Shown here: one piece after another, positions 26,164 to 35,599 of the stretch | Layout of the letters: each line of letters starts with the position of its first letter | Position numbering within the stretch: position 1 is the stretch's first letter | Source of the DNA: CBDFGN01 sp965247065 | GTDB lineage: Bacteria; Bacteroidota; Bacteroidia; Cytophagales; Cyclobacteriaceae | Assembly (NCBI GenBank): GCA_965247065.1 | Contig: CBDFGN010000006.1 | Span: forward strand, 310,001-374,000 | DNA length: 64,000 bases | Direction: 5' to 3' | Made by a program: the position numbers and the translations under genes | Notes under the pieces: model-generated | The model's input: only the letters and a program-made list of their open reading frames with translations | The model's database searches: none | Told to the model about the DNA's origin: nothing

Positions 26164-26956
26164 TTGAGAGTTAGAGTAATTTTTAATTTGCATAACAAGG
26201 GGGCAACCGTGCCTTTTCATCACCAGTTCTTGTTGGCCCAAATAATCAAAGGGATTCTGGTCAAGGGTGGGGATTCCTGTTTTAGAAATTACCAATTATT
26301 TAATTTCTCTGGCCTAAAAGGTCAGACCCGAGTTGGTCGGAGTGGGTTGCACTATTTTTCCAAGAAAGTTACCATGGTATTCTCATCTCCACAAAAACCT
26401 TTTGTAGACTATTTTCTAAAAAATCTGTTCGAACTGCCATCCATTGAAGCTGGAAACCTAATATTGGAACCGGATTCCGTTGACCAGGAAGTTATTCCTG
26501 AATTTGGGTCCAGCGCCAAGTTTATATGTATTTCTCCTTTGGTCCTGGCCAGCGATTTTCAGAAATGAAGAAAGTAAAGAATTTATTTCCCCGACAGGAG
26601 AGGAGTTTAGTAGGCGACTGTGGCAGTCAATTACGCGAAGATTGGATAAAGTTGAGGATACTGGCTTGAGCGAAGTTTCTTTAGAGCATTTTGAGCTGGA
26701 GCCGGATCGCGACTACCTGGCCAAGATCAAGGTTGGCCAAAAGAAGTTTTCAAGAATATACACCCTCTACGAAGAGGACGTCAAGTATGAGGTCAGGGGA
26801 TATACATTCCCTTTCATTCTGCTCGGAACCCCCGAATTCTTTGAGTTTTTATTTCTTTGCGGCCTGGGAGAGTACTGCCATAAAGGTTTTGGCATGCTCG
26901 ATATAGGAGCACCCGATTACCGGCGGGTCATAAAACCCTATGACCTGACCGGGTAA
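26164..26956 (+). pseudogene. cas6: Orphan Cas6-family CRISPR endoribonuclease, frameshifted
   Basis: Two frames join into one Cas6. 26164-26568 (TTG start) gives the N-terminal half: MRVRVIFNLHNKGATVPFHH, NYQLFNFSGLKGQTRV, CISPLVLASDF. From about 26560 the +1 frame to 26956 continues with RNEESKEFISPTGEEF and KYEVRGYTFPF, and ends in the glycine-rich loop CGLGEYCHKGFGMLDIG typical of Cas6. Removing one T from TTTT at 26556-26559 restores a single frame of about 263 residues. Cas6 cuts CRISPR precursor RNA, but there is no repeat array and no other cas gene in the window. It sits between ychF and the T9SS Plug. Either pseudogenised or a homopolymer error. Confidence 0.82.
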
Positions 26957-26976
26957 CGGTTTTGAGACTCCCAATG

Positions 26977-28281
26977 CTATCTTCGGCGATTGTGAACTAA
27001 ATTTATGTACCCGACTAATTTGTCACCTCGGGACAAAGGGGCTCGGTGATAAACTAAAATTTCATAAAGGTTTTCGGTATCGCTGTACGATCCTTCAAAA
27101 TGCAATGGTGTCAATTTGGTATCCCGAACCAGATAGATGTAATTATACCAGGCCTGTTTTAAGGTCAGATCAATCGCGTAACCGCCCGAGACCTGGTCAT
27201 ACTGAAGAGCGAATTGCGGCTCGATCCGCCAATCAGTCAATGCTCCGAACAGGTAAATCTCACCGTCAATCTTGCGATCATGATCCAGGAAAAAGAAAAC
27301 CTCCGCGTAATCCGACTCGGTGGCCCCTGCACCACCACCTACCTCAAGATTGTTGACCACATATTGGCCGTTGATATCGGTATATTCGCTGTAAGCGAAA
27401 TGTTCCCGGGTCTTATCCTTGAGTAGGAAGGCTCTTACATAATTGGACCCCAGGTCTATTTTTCCTACGTTCTGGCCAGTGGCGTTGAGGATTCGAAGAT
27501 CGAAGAACCTGAATTCATTGCCGCCCCTGAAATTGTTTTCGAAATTGTAGTATTGGTAATCCAGAACCGATTGACCAGTGCGGATAAAAGAGGGCTTCAG
27601 ATCGGTAATGGCGTTATCCCACCTTTGATTTTGTCGGATTACCACTTGGATTTCGTCAATAGGATTGGATATGTACAGTCCACCGTGGTTTAGTCTAAAA
27701 TCTAGCTGTTGATTCTGAAACGCTCCCTGGCTGGGTGTTGCCCGAGTCGTGGGTGAGATTTCAATTATGGGTTCAAAAATCATGAAACGGCGGCTCAAAA
27801 TCAGATCCTCCTCGTCCGTTCCTCTGAAGATCACCAATAGATAATTTCCTGGGATCTTTACTTTGGGTAATTGAAACCAATAGTGAACGTAATCGGTCCT
27901 GGTGTTGAAAGACAATTGGTAATCCGTAATTCGGAATTCGTTGTATTCGTTCAGAAGATCCAAATCCAGAAATTGAGAAGGAGCCCAATCCGCATTGCAA
28001 TGGATGATCTTGGCTCGGTAGTCCTCCACATCCTCATAAAGGTCATCAAATTCCAGCACCAAGGCTGTGGACTGAGCTATGGATGCCACAGCAGGTTGTA
28101 CCACATCTTCGGGGTACCCTAGAACCGCATAAATCTGGACACTCTTTATGTTTTCTTCGTATACACGATTATCGAATGCCAACTGCTTTTTCTGCGTTTC
28201 AGTGGAGCTTAGGCCGTTTAGAGATAGAAAGCTTAAGTTTAAGATAAGAATCCAGAATTTTTGTAGGAAAAACACAGGCAT
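26977..28281 (-). CDS. T9SS Plug protein (DUF5103)
   Basis: 434 residues. Signal peptide ~25 residues, then the DUF5103 layout: N-terminal beta-domain with YEENIKSVQIYAVLGYPEDV, the region ADWAPSQFLDLDLLNEYNEF, GNYLLVIFRGTDEEDLILSR, SNPIDEIQVVIRQNQRWDNA and FFDLRILNATGQNVGKIDLG. The last part is a starch-binding-like beta-domain (VFFFLDHDRKIDGEIYLFGA). In the structurally solved T9SS the Plug closes the periplasmic side of the SprA translocon when PorV is absent. Convergent with the cas6 gene. The identification rests on family pattern, not on a search. Confidence 0.82.
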   Translation of the reverse strand: MPVFFLQKFWILILNLSFLSLNGLSSTETQKKQLAFDNRVYEENIKSVQIYAVLGYPEDVVQPAVASIAQSTALVLEFDDLYEDVEDYRAKIIHCNADWAPSQFLDLDLLNEYNEFRITDYQLSFNTRTDYVHYWFQLPKVKIPGNYLLVIFRGTDEEDLILSRRFMIFEPIIEISPTTRATPSQGAFQNQQLDFRLNHGGLYISNPIDEIQVVIRQNQRWDNAITDLKPSFIRTGQSVLDYQYYNFENNFRGGNEFRFFDLRILNATGQNVGKIDLGSNYVRAFLLKDKTREHFAYSEYTDINGQYVVNNLEVGGGAGATESDYAEVFFFLDHDRKIDGEIYLFGALTDWRIEPQFALQYDQVSGGYAIDLTLKQAWYNYIYLVRDTKLTPLHFEGSYSDTENLYEILVYHRAPLSRGDKLVGYINLVHNRRR

Positions 28282-28393
28282 AGGGCTGCAAAATTAGCAT
28301 AATGTTTGATTGAGTAGAAGCGGAACATTCAATTCCAACTTTTGGGCAATAAACGGTGTCCAACAAATAGCGAACGCTGAATACTGAACTGAA

Positions 28394-28963
28394 TTGCTGG
28401 AGGGTAAGAAAATAGCTTCAGAGCAAGAATTGATCCAGGGCTGCATCAAAGAAGATCGAAAGATGCAAAGGGTCCTGTATGATCGCTATGCGCCCAGAAT
28501 GCTGGTCGTTGCTATGAGGTATTCTAAAGTCAAAAGTGAGGCCGAGGATATTCTGCAAGAGGCGTTCGTAAAGGTGTTTGATAAGATCAAGAAATTTAGA
28601 AATGAATCTACTCTGGGCTTCTGGATCAAAAGAATTGTTGTCAATACGGCCTTGAATTTTCATCGTAGCAAAATGTTTTTGTACCCGATGGTTGATGTGG
28701 AAAATCTAAAAGAGGATCATTACTCTGACCTATCTCTTTCCAATTACCACTTGGAAGAGCTATTGCAAATGGTGCAGGAGTTACCTAGCGGATGTCAGGT
28801 AATATTCAATTTATATGCTATTGAAGGCTTCAAGCACGAGGAGATCGCCAAGATGATCGAGATCAGCGAGGGCACTTCAAAGTCGCAGTATTCAAGGGCC
28901 AAAGCCCTACTTAGGAAAAAGCTGGTAGAATCTGAAAAACTCGATTATGGCAAGATTAGGTAG
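28394..28963 (+). CDS. ECF-type RNA polymerase sigma factor
   Basis: 189 residues, TTG start. Region 2 (RVLYDRYAPRMLVVAMRYSK, AEDILQEAFVKVFDKIKKF, FWIKRIVVNTALNF) and region 4 (ELPSGCQVIFNLYAIEGFKH, EEIAKMIEISEGTSKSQYSR). Directs RNA polymerase to a specific promoter set. The next gene starts 8 bp after its stop and has the form of a membrane-anchored partner, so the two probably form a sigma/anti-sigma unit. The inducing signal is not evident. Confidence 0.92.
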   Translation: MLEGKKIASEQELIQGCIKEDRKMQRVLYDRYAPRMLVVAMRYSKVKSEAEDILQEAFVKVFDKIKKFRNESTLGFWIKRIVVNTALNFHRSKMFLYPMVDVENLKEDHYSDLSLSNYHLEELLQMVQELPSGCQVIFNLYAIEGFKHEEIAKMIEISEGTSKSQYSRAKALLRKKLVESEKLDYGKIR

Positions 28964-28970
28964 TGAAAAT

Positions 28971-30395
28971 ATGAGTTTTGAACGAACCTGGGCCGTCGCA
29001 TTTGACCAGGCCGAGATGAGCCCCTCGCCTGAGGTCTGGACCCGGTTGGACTCATACCTGGCCAATAGGGAAGTCAAAAGAGGCAAGGGGAGGATTTTGT
29101 TTTTTCAACTGGTGGCTGCGGCATCATTCACAATGGCCATGGGAATAGGCATTTATTCACTTTTTGAGAGTGGCTCACCAGTGCAAGTGGTAGATTCCCG
29201 GAAAGGAAGCACGGAGCTTGGCAGTAAAGAGACTTTGGCAGAACGTCAGGCCGAGACCCCGCCCAGTGACCTCGAATCTCCCGCCACTTCTACCACTGAA
29301 GATCTTGACCAACCTCGTTCAGTATCACCTCTGGCGGATGCGACGGCTCCAGTACCGGTGATTAGTCAAAGCGGCGCTCCCCCGTTATTAGCTGATGTCG
29401 ACAAAGAAGCCGATCTGCTTGAGGCTACCTCGACGTCCGCTGATCCGATAGCTGCAGAACCGAACGAAGTGTTGGCTTCAACCCGGGAAACCACCGAAGT
29501 TGGCGAATTGGTTCTGTTGTATTCCAAGGATCCGGGCTCTATTTCCGACTTAGGATTCGGGGATATCGTTGTATACCGTGTGCCCAGTAGTACTCTAGGG
29601 CAAAAGAAGGCCTTTGAACCGGTATTATGGGCTGGGGTTGGGTTCTCATCAGGGCGCTTCGATCCAAATTATGGCGGGCCTGGAGGTGGATCCAACGCGA
29701 ATGCGGCGGCTCAGGCCTTTGCTGCTAGTGATGGTGCGGCCTATCAGTCCGAGTCCCGGACAGTAGCAGATTTGGCCTTGGACCCTGCATCATCGGGAGC
29801 AGTTTCCACTCAAACTGATCCTGGCATCGCCTTCTCTACGGGGTTTAACGTAGGCATGAAGGTCGCACCACGATGGATCCTGGAGAGCGGTTTGAATTAC
29901 GGCAATTACCAATCCAGTTCCCAGGCATCAGCTTTCATTGAGTCCGGCTCCCAAAGGATTCCCATAGCCGCGTCGAACGTTAACAATCAGTCTTTGGCCA
30001 ATTCGCAGGTCAACTTTGCAAATGAATTTGATATTACCAGCGCCTACGAATTTCTGTCGGTACCGATGAAAGCAGGCTACTTAGTTTTTGATCGAAAATT
30101 TACCTTAGCGCTGTTTGGTGGGGTTTCTACTGATTTTTTGCTTAATAATCGGATCTCAGCTGATGATTTTAATGATTCCAATGTGGGATCCGGAAACAAC
30201 AACCCTTTTAGGTCCGCCTACCTGTCAGGACTTACAGGGCTGGGACTTGCCTATACCTTCAAGCGCAATTACATCGTTTCCCTCGAGCCTGGCTATAAGA
30301 TCGCCCTAAGCTCGTTAACCAAGCCTGATTCTTTCTTCAGGAGCTCACCCAATCTGTTCAGTATCTCACTAGGTGTCAGGTACAACTTCAAGTAA
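28971..30395 (+). CDS. Membrane-anchored protein with C-terminal outer-membrane-type barrel; likely anti-sigma partner
   Basis: 474 residues from ATG 28971 (a longer GTG/ATG reading from 28947 would overlap the sigma gene by 17 bp). Residues 1-45 are a cytoplasmic stretch (MSFERTWAVAFDQAEMSPSP) of the kind seen in these sigma-linked proteins. One membrane segment at ~46-68 (ILFFQLVAAASFTMAMGIGI) is followed by a long Ser/Thr/Ala/Pro-rich linker to ~200 and a C-terminal barrel-like region (WILESGLNYGNYQSS, LSVPMKAGYLVFDRKFTLAL, FSISLGVRYNFK). The anti-sigma role is inferred from position and topology; a single chain combining an inner-membrane anchor and a barrel-type domain is the odd part. 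Confidence 0.72.
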   Translation: MSFERTWAVAFDQAEMSPSPEVWTRLDSYLANREVKRGKGRILFFQLVAAASFTMAMGIGIYSLFESGSPVQVVDSRKGSTELGSKETLAERQAETPPSDLESPATSTTEDLDQPRSVSPLADATAPVPVISQSGAPPLLADVDKEADLLEATSTSADPIAAEPNEVLASTRETTEVGELVLLYSKDPGSISDLGFGDIVVYRVPSSTLGQKKAFEPVLWAGVGFSSGRFDPNYGGPGGGSNANAAAQAFAASDGAAYQSESRTVADLALDPASSGAVSTQTDPGIAFSTGFNVGMKVAPRWILESGLNYGNYQSSSQASAFIESGSQRIPIAASNVNNQSLANSQVNFANEFDITSAYEFLSVPMKAGYLVFDRKFTLALFGGVSTDFLLNNRISADDFNDSNVGSGNNNPFRSAYLSGLTGLGLAYTFKRNYIVSLEPGYKIALSSLTKPDSFFRSSPNLFSISLGVRYNFK

Positions 30396-30704
30396 AATAG
30401 CAGCCCGTCGCTGGTTGGCTTTAGTCGACCCGACACAGGCATAAAAACTTGAAATCAGTGGTCGGCTCTTAGGAAAATCCCGGTTTTGCCTATTCTAGGT
30501 CGGTCCTGATTATGACGGTCCTGCCTTAACCCAACCGCTGTACGGTTATTGCTCAGGGAGTATTGAACCCGCCTTCTCAAGCTTTTCCAACCTTCAAACT
30601 TCCAAACCTTCTTCTCAACTCTAAAACTCTTCGCTGCTTCCAACCCTTAGGATTTAGAGCGGGTCTATAGTGTAGAACATTCTTAAAACCAAAAGACCCA
30701 AACC
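30396..30704. other. Intergenic region with low-complexity spacer repeat
   Basis: 309 bp with no gene I can support. The right half is pyrimidine-rich and contains TTCCAACCTTCAAAC (30585-30599), which recurs exactly at 47754-47768. No tRNA or clear terminator seen. The promoter of the downstream lipoprotein gene must lie here, but no good TAnnTTTG was identified. Confidence 0.55.
30585..30599. repeat. Dispersed intergenic 15-mer (copy 1)
   Basis: TTCCAACCTTCAAAC, followed by further CCAAACCTT-like bases. Identical to 47754-47768 in another intergenic gap 17 kb away. Confidence 0.6.
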
Positions 30705-32024
30705 ATGAAATATCGACAGCTCCTACCCAATTCAAAGCCACTCTACCTGAGAGTTTATTTCACCCTTGTTGGTTGCTCATTAGCTCTGTCAAGTTGCACC
30801 GATGAATGTCAAACCAGCCGTCGCTACACTTACCAGGAGCCGGTATTTATGTCGGTGGCAGAAGTGAGATCTACTTTCGATTTCGCAGGGCCAAGGGTAA
30901 TTTCCCAGCCTGGAAGAATCTACTTCAAAGACGGTTTCCTATTCATCAACGAGCCTGGGGAGGGAATCCACGTAATTGACAATCGCGATCCCAGAGCTCC
31001 TAATACACGCGGTTTCATTGAGATACCGGGAAACTTCGATCTAGCAATTTCCGGGAACATTCTGTACGCAGACAGACATATGGATCTGCTGACAATCGAT
31101 ATCGCAGACATCGACGCTCCGATTATAGTAAATTCTACGACCAACGCTTTTCAGAATGTTATCACCCAGCAGTTTGGGTTTGATTCCAGTCAGGGGGTGA
31201 TTGTCGACTGGGTAGAAAAGGTGGACGAACAAGTTAGTATCTCAGATTGTGAAGAGGTTAGCTTTATCGATTTCGGAGGCATTCCGGTCGATTTTATTAG
31301 AGTGGCTGATGGTGTAGCGGCGTCTCAAAGCTTGGAAGGCTTTTCAGTTGGTTCCGACGGAACTGGAACGGCCGGCTCCATAGCCCGCTTTGCCATCTCC
31401 GACGATCACCTTTATGCCGTGGATCAGTGGTCCATGCAAACTTTTGATATTTCTACCAAAACATTACCCAAGCGAGGACAAACGGTTAACCTGGGGTGGG
31501 GGATTGAAACCATTTTTCCCTATCAGGATCATTTATTCCTGGGAGCGGTAAATGGCATGCACATATATAGTATTACGGACCCTGGAAGTCCATCTTTTGT
31601 GTCTAGTTACCAACATATAACCAGCTGTGATCCAGTGGTTGTGTCAGGGGATTATGCCTATGTAACCTTGAGGTCGGGCTCATTCTGCCAGGGATTCACC
31701 GATCAATTGGATGTCATAAATATCACGGACAAAAAAACTCCATGGCTTGAGGCCAGTTTTCCCATGGATAATCCTCATGGTTTGGGAATAGATGGAGAAA
31801 CCTTGTTCATCGCCGAAGGTGAGTTTGGCCTCAAGGCATTTAAGGCTTCGGATATTCATACGATCGGAAACAACCAAATTGCCCATTTTACTGACATTCA
31901 CGCTTTTGATGTAATTCCATTAGATAACCTGCTAATGGTGATCGGTAATGACGGGCTGTTCCAATACCAATACTTTGGTGATAGAGTTGAGCTGCTAAGT
32001 GATATTCCTTTTGTAGCCAAATAG
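30705..32024 (+). CDS. LVIVD-repeat beta-propeller lipoprotein
   Basis: 439 residues. N-terminal lipoprotein signal with lipobox LALSSC. Mature part consists of LVIVD-type propeller blades (INEPGEGIHVIDNRDPRAPN, FDLAISGNILYADRHMDLLT, YAYVTLRSGSF, LDVINITDKKTPWLEASFPM, DNPHGLGIDGETLFIAEGEF). Outer-membrane or periplasmic-face lipoprotein. These repeats build a 7- or 8-bladed propeller of unknown binding partner. Seven bases before the next gene, so likely a two-gene unit. Confidence 0.82.
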   Translation: MKYRQLLPNSKPLYLRVYFTLVGCSLALSSCTDECQTSRRYTYQEPVFMSVAEVRSTFDFAGPRVISQPGRIYFKDGFLFINEPGEGIHVIDNRDPRAPNTRGFIEIPGNFDLAISGNILYADRHMDLLTIDIADIDAPIIVNSTTNAFQNVITQQFGFDSSQGVIVDWVEKVDEQVSISDCEEVSFIDFGGIPVDFIRVADGVAASQSLEGFSVGSDGTGTAGSIARFAISDDHLYAVDQWSMQTFDISTKTLPKRGQTVNLGWGIETIFPYQDHLFLGAVNGMHIYSITDPGSPSFVSSYQHITSCDPVVVSGDYAYVTLRSGSFCQGFTDQLDVINITDKKTPWLEASFPMDNPHGLGIDGETLFIAEGEFGLKAFKASDIHTIGNNQIAHFTDIHAFDVIPLDNLLMVIGNDGLFQYQYFGDRVELLSDIPFVAK

Positions 32025-32030
32025 ATCGTC

Positions 32031-32936
32031 ATGCGAAACCTGTTAGCTATTTTTGCCTTTGCGATTATTTTGGTCCCCTCTTACGGACAACAAGAGGATT
32101 TCATCACTGGTAAAATCAAGTTGAAAAACGGCACCAGACTGAGGGGCAGTATTGAGGACTTGGGTGCCGATGCCGTTATCGTTCGAACAGCCAATGGACA
32201 AGGACTTCGAATCCCAAACGATAAGATCCGGAAAATTACCTTGGATAAGAACCCGTCGTTATCTGCAGAGTCAGCACTTTTCGATATTCACTTAGAGGAT
32301 GGATCTTTTATTCAGTCCGTTGCTCCAAGTAAAGACCAGCCAAAATTAAATTTTAGAACCCAATCGGGGGATCCTCTTACCTTAAATTATGACCAAATCT
32401 GGTCTTTTGAACGTTCAAGGTCAGGGTTAGGAACCACGCACCAAAAGGCAGGTGGTAAGTTTTTTCACTGGATGGAATTTGGAGGCTTGTTTGGAAGGAA
32501 TACCAGAGAAGAAACTACCGCCGCCTTTTCGGTACACACGATAAACGGGTATCGATTGTGGAATTTCCTCGAGCCCGGGCTAGGAGTAGGATTTGACCTT
32601 TACGAAGATTTCACAGTTCTTCCTGTTTACGCAAGCATCCGGGCCGATCTGGTCAAAGCCCCGATAATTCCATATTACTTCGCCTCGGCAGGTTACGGAT
32701 TTGCGTGGCAGAATTCCAAAACCCGGATAGATTTTGACCAGGTTCGAGGCGGCTTTGGATGGACTGCCGGTATGGGGGTTAAAATACCCCTGGAAAGGAT
32801 CTCAGTGCTGGTTGGTGCAGGATACAAACATCAGAGTATAACAACACTTACCGGGAGTGTGGAGCTACACGGGTTTGAAACTGAACAACTGCGTAAAATC
32901 CGTCGATTCTCCTTGATGACGGGCATTACTTTCTAA
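32031..32936 (+). CDS. Secreted outer-membrane barrel-type protein, unknown function
   Basis: 301 residues. Signal peptide ending SYGQ; then a small beta-domain (DFITGKIKLKNGTRLRGSIE, DAVIVRTANGQGLRIPNDKI) resembling Sm-like or DUF-type 'GEI/GSI' folds; then barrel-like strands from about 145 (FHWMEFGGLFGRNTREETTA, PYYFASAGYGFAWQN) and a final strand RRFSLMTGITF ending in Phe as outer-membrane proteins do. Co-transcribed with the LVIVD lipoprotein. Function not recognised. Confidence 0.68.
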   Translation: MRNLLAIFAFAIILVPSYGQQEDFITGKIKLKNGTRLRGSIEDLGADAVIVRTANGQGLRIPNDKIRKITLDKNPSLSAESALFDIHLEDGSFIQSVAPSKDQPKLNFRTQSGDPLTLNYDQIWSFERSRSGLGTTHQKAGGKFFHWMEFGGLFGRNTREETTAAFSVHTINGYRLWNFLEPGLGVGFDLYEDFTVLPVYASIRADLVKAPIIPYYFASAGYGFAWQNSKTRIDFDQVRGGFGWTAGMGVKIPLERISVLVGAGYKHQSITTLTGSVELHGFETEQLRKIRRFSLMTGITF

Positions 32937-33018
32937 GGACATAAAGGGATTCAGACCAAATCCCAATGACCCATGTAACAGCGTACCACGCGCGAGGGCA
33001 ACTTCATACGAGCCAGCA

Positions 33019-34926
33019 CTATTTCTCAGACCCAGATTCCAGTTCCTCCACCTCTTCTACCCGCAGACTCCATTCCTGGTCGAGTTGCTCTAATTTCCTG
33101 CTTAATCCCTCCAGTTCCCCACTTTTTCTCTGCAGAGTGGCCAGATCGGTATAGATCTCTTCTCGACCGATCTCGGACTCTAATTTACTCTTTGATGCCT
33201 CAAGATCCATTATTCGACCCTCAAGCTCTGCCAGAACCTCGCGCAATTTCTTAAGCTCTCGGGACCCATGCGTTCTTGGACGGTCCTTAGTTTTTCGCTC
33301 TTTTGGCTTAGTTTCCGCCTTGGATTGTATTTTATTCTTGCTCCTCCAGTAGTCATACTCCTGATAGCTCCCCGGGTATTCCTTCAGATTCTCATTTTCA
33401 ATGTACCAGATTTTGTTGGCCACCTTGGAGATAAAATCCCGGTCGTGGGAAACAAACACATAGGTGCCTTGGTACTGCACCAGCGCCTGGATAAGGATGT
33501 TTATTGATTGTACATCAAGGTGATTGGTTGGCTCATCCAAAAGCAGAAAATTAGAGTCTGAAACAAGTGTCTTGGCGAGAGCTACCCGTGCCTTCTCGCC
33601 TCCGGAAAGCACCTTGATCTTCTTGAAAACGTCGTCTCCGGAGAACAAAAAGCACCCCAGCAGATTACGCAACTCCAACTCGGTGAGATTAGAGCCGACC
33701 TGTTTCAATTCCTCCAGAATTTCACGTTTTAGATTTAGCGCCTCCAATTGATGCTGGGCGTAAAAAGAATAGTTCACATTATGACCCAGGGAAGCCTGGC
33801 CATTAACTGATTCGGTTTGTGAAATAATGCGTAATAGGGTTGATTTTCCTTTCCCGTTGGCCCCAATCAAGGCAATTTTATCCCCCCTTTCAATCGTTCC
33901 CGATGTATTATTGAAAACCGTCAGATCGCCATAGGATTTGGACAGACCCTTAAGTTCGGCCACAATCTTTCCGGACTTTCTGGTAAATCGAAATCTGAAA
34001 TTGATGCCAACGCTTTCATCCCCCACAGCATCAATTCTATCCAGCCGATCCAGCATTTTCACCCTGGACTGAACTTGTCGCGCTTTGCTGGCTTTGGCTC
34101 TAAATCGGGTAATGAACCTTTCGGTTTGTTTTATTGCCTTCTGCTGGATCCGGAAAGCGTTCCCCTGGATTTCATTTCGTTGATTCTTTTCAGACTGGTA
34201 AAATGTGAAATTGCCCGGATAGGTAAACAAGGTTCGATTCGAAACCTCAACAATGATGTTAACGGCGTTGTCTAAAAATTGGCGGTCGTGAGAAACAATT
34301 ATCACTGCACCCTCATAATTCTTCAAATAGTCTTCCAGCCAAACGATGGATGGCAAGTCTAGGTGATTTGTAGGTTCATCCAACATCAATAGCGATGGTT
34401 TCTCCAACAGTAGCTTGGCCAGCATCACTCGCATTCTCCATCCTCCGGAAAACTCCGATAGCGGTCGGTGAAGGTCAGATGTAGAAAAACCGATTCCCCC
34501 TAGAATTTCTGCAGCGGTTGACTCCGTCCTGTAACCATCTAGTGATTCAAATTGCTCCTGGAGCTGAGTAAGGCGATTAACCAGCTTTTCATCCTGGTTT
34601 GTTTCCATCTCCGTAAGGAGTTCCTGAATTTTATGTTCCAATTTCAGAATGTCTTCGAAGGCGGAGAGTGCTACATTAAGAATAACCTCATCCGATCGGT
34701 AGGTCAGCAAATCCTGGTTCAGTAACCCAGTCGTGCAGTTTCGAGCCCGGGAAATGGCGCCTTCATCAGGTTGTAATTCCTTGTTAATGATCCTTAACAG
34801 CGTGGACTTTCCTGTGCCGTTGAGTCCGATCAGGCCTATCTTATCATTAGGCCTGATATGCATATCAGCTCCCTCAAGCAAAACCCGGGACCCAATGTAA
34901 TAGTCCAAACCATTGATCGAAATCAT
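33019..34926 (-). CDS. ABC-F family ATPase (Uup-like)
   Basis: 635 residues, two ABC domains on one chain and no membrane domain. First: GLNGTGKST, signature FSGGWRMRV, Walker B LLMLDEPTNHLD. Second: GANGKGKST, signature LSGGEKARV, FLLLDEPTNHLD. The helical inter-domain linker lies between (about 240-300). The C-terminal ~100 residues are a basic stretch (KAETKPKERKTKDRPR) and a coiled coil (LKKLREVLAELEGRIMDLEA), as in Uup. ABC-F proteins act on the ribosome or, for Uup, affect transposon excision and ribosome work. Preceded by a terminator, so it has its own promoter. Confidence 0.93.
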   Translation of the reverse strand: MISINGLDYYIGSRVLLEGADMHIRPNDKIGLIGLNGTGKSTLLRIINKELQPDEGAISRARNCTTGLLNQDLLTYRSDEVILNVALSAFEDILKLEHKIQELLTEMETNQDEKLVNRLTQLQEQFESLDGYRTESTAAEILGGIGFSTSDLHRPLSEFSGGWRMRVMLAKLLLEKPSLLMLDEPTNHLDLPSIVWLEDYLKNYEGAVIIVSHDRQFLDNAVNIIVEVSNRTLFTYPGNFTFYQSEKNQRNEIQGNAFRIQQKAIKQTERFITRFRAKASKARQVQSRVKMLDRLDRIDAVGDESVGINFRFRFTRKSGKIVAELKGLSKSYGDLTVFNNTSGTIERGDKIALIGANGKGKSTLLRIISQTESVNGQASLGHNVNYSFYAQHQLEALNLKREILEELKQVGSNLTELELRNLLGCFLFSGDDVFKKIKVLSGGEKARVALAKTLVSDSNFLLLDEPTNHLDVQSINILIQALVQYQGTYVFVSHDRDFISKVANKIWYIENENLKEYPGSYQEYDYWRSKNKIQSKAETKPKERKTKDRPRTHGSRELKKLREVLAELEGRIMDLEASKSKLESEIGREEIYTDLATLQRKSGELEGLSRKLEQLDQEWSLRVEEVEELESGSEK

Positions 34927-35009
34927 GGAGTAAAGTTATCGCTAATTTAGATTCTATATAGTGTTCGGCCCCTGTTAGAGCGATTTGAACGGGTTGGCCA
35001 CTAAAATTG

Positions 35010-35046
35010 AAAAAAAAAACCAGACCCACCGGTCTGGTTTTTTTTA
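35010..35046 (-). terminator. Bidirectional intrinsic terminator after DUF2911 gene
   Basis: AACCAGACC and GGTCTGGTT pair across CACC, with A-run on one side and T-run on the other. It ends the DUF2911 transcript (minus), just downstream of its stop at 35060, and insulates the ABC-F gene. Confidence 0.88.
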
Positions 35047-35059
35047 TACTTTGGTTTGA

Positions 35060-35593
35060 TCACATGAATTCTATAGGAATTGAGACCGAGGTCTTATCCC
35101 ACTTCAGAATCATCTTAGTTTCCTTGGTCTTTTCCCCAAATTTGATGGTAAAAGCCTCGGCAACTTCATCTGTTTCCTGCGCTGGAACGTCGAACCTCAC
35201 CAGGTCTTGCTCCTGCTTGTAAGAATAAGCTCCCCATTGGCCTAGCCCAGTATTCAGGATTATGGTCCAGTTATCCTTGTTAGGGATCGTGAATAAGGCG
35301 TAGGTCCCGGCCTTAACCGAGCTCCCTCCCATTTTGACATCCTTAGTAAGGGTTATTTCAGTAGCCTCGTTGGCACCAGTTCTCCAAATCTCTCCATAGG
35401 GGACTAATCCACCAAACACATCTCGCCCCTTCTTTTGAGGTTGGCAATAAGTAACTTTGACGTAGCTGTCCTCAAATTTCAGGTTTGAGAAGGAATTAGG
35501 GCTTGGTCTCTTTTCCATTTGGGCCACCGCCATGCTGCTAAATGCTGCAATAACCGTAACCATTGTAATTTTTAGTAGGGAATTTGGCATCAT
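35060..35593 (-). CDS. DUF2911 secreted protein
   Basis: About 177 residues when started at the MMPN pair (35593), which gives a normal signal peptide (LLKITMVTVIAAFSSMAVAQ) and avoids overlap with the divergent deaminase gene; an upstream in-frame ATG at 35641 is less likely. Family motifs: KRPSPNSFSNLKFEDSYVKV, YCQPQKKGRDVFGGLVPYGE, WRTGANEATEITL, KAGTYALFTIP. DUF2911 proteins are abundant in Bacteroidota and exported; molecular role unknown. Single-gene transcript ending at the 35010-35046 terminator. Confidence 0.85.
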   Translation of the reverse strand: MMPNSLLKITMVTVIAAFSSMAVAQMEKRPSPNSFSNLKFEDSYVKVTYCQPQKKGRDVFGGLVPYGEIWRTGANEATEITLTKDVKMGGSSVKAGTYALFTIPNKDNWTIILNTGLGQWGAYSYKQEQDLVRFDVPAQETDEVAEAFTIKFGEKTKETKMILKWDKTSVSIPIEFM

Positions 35594-35599
35594 TAGGAT

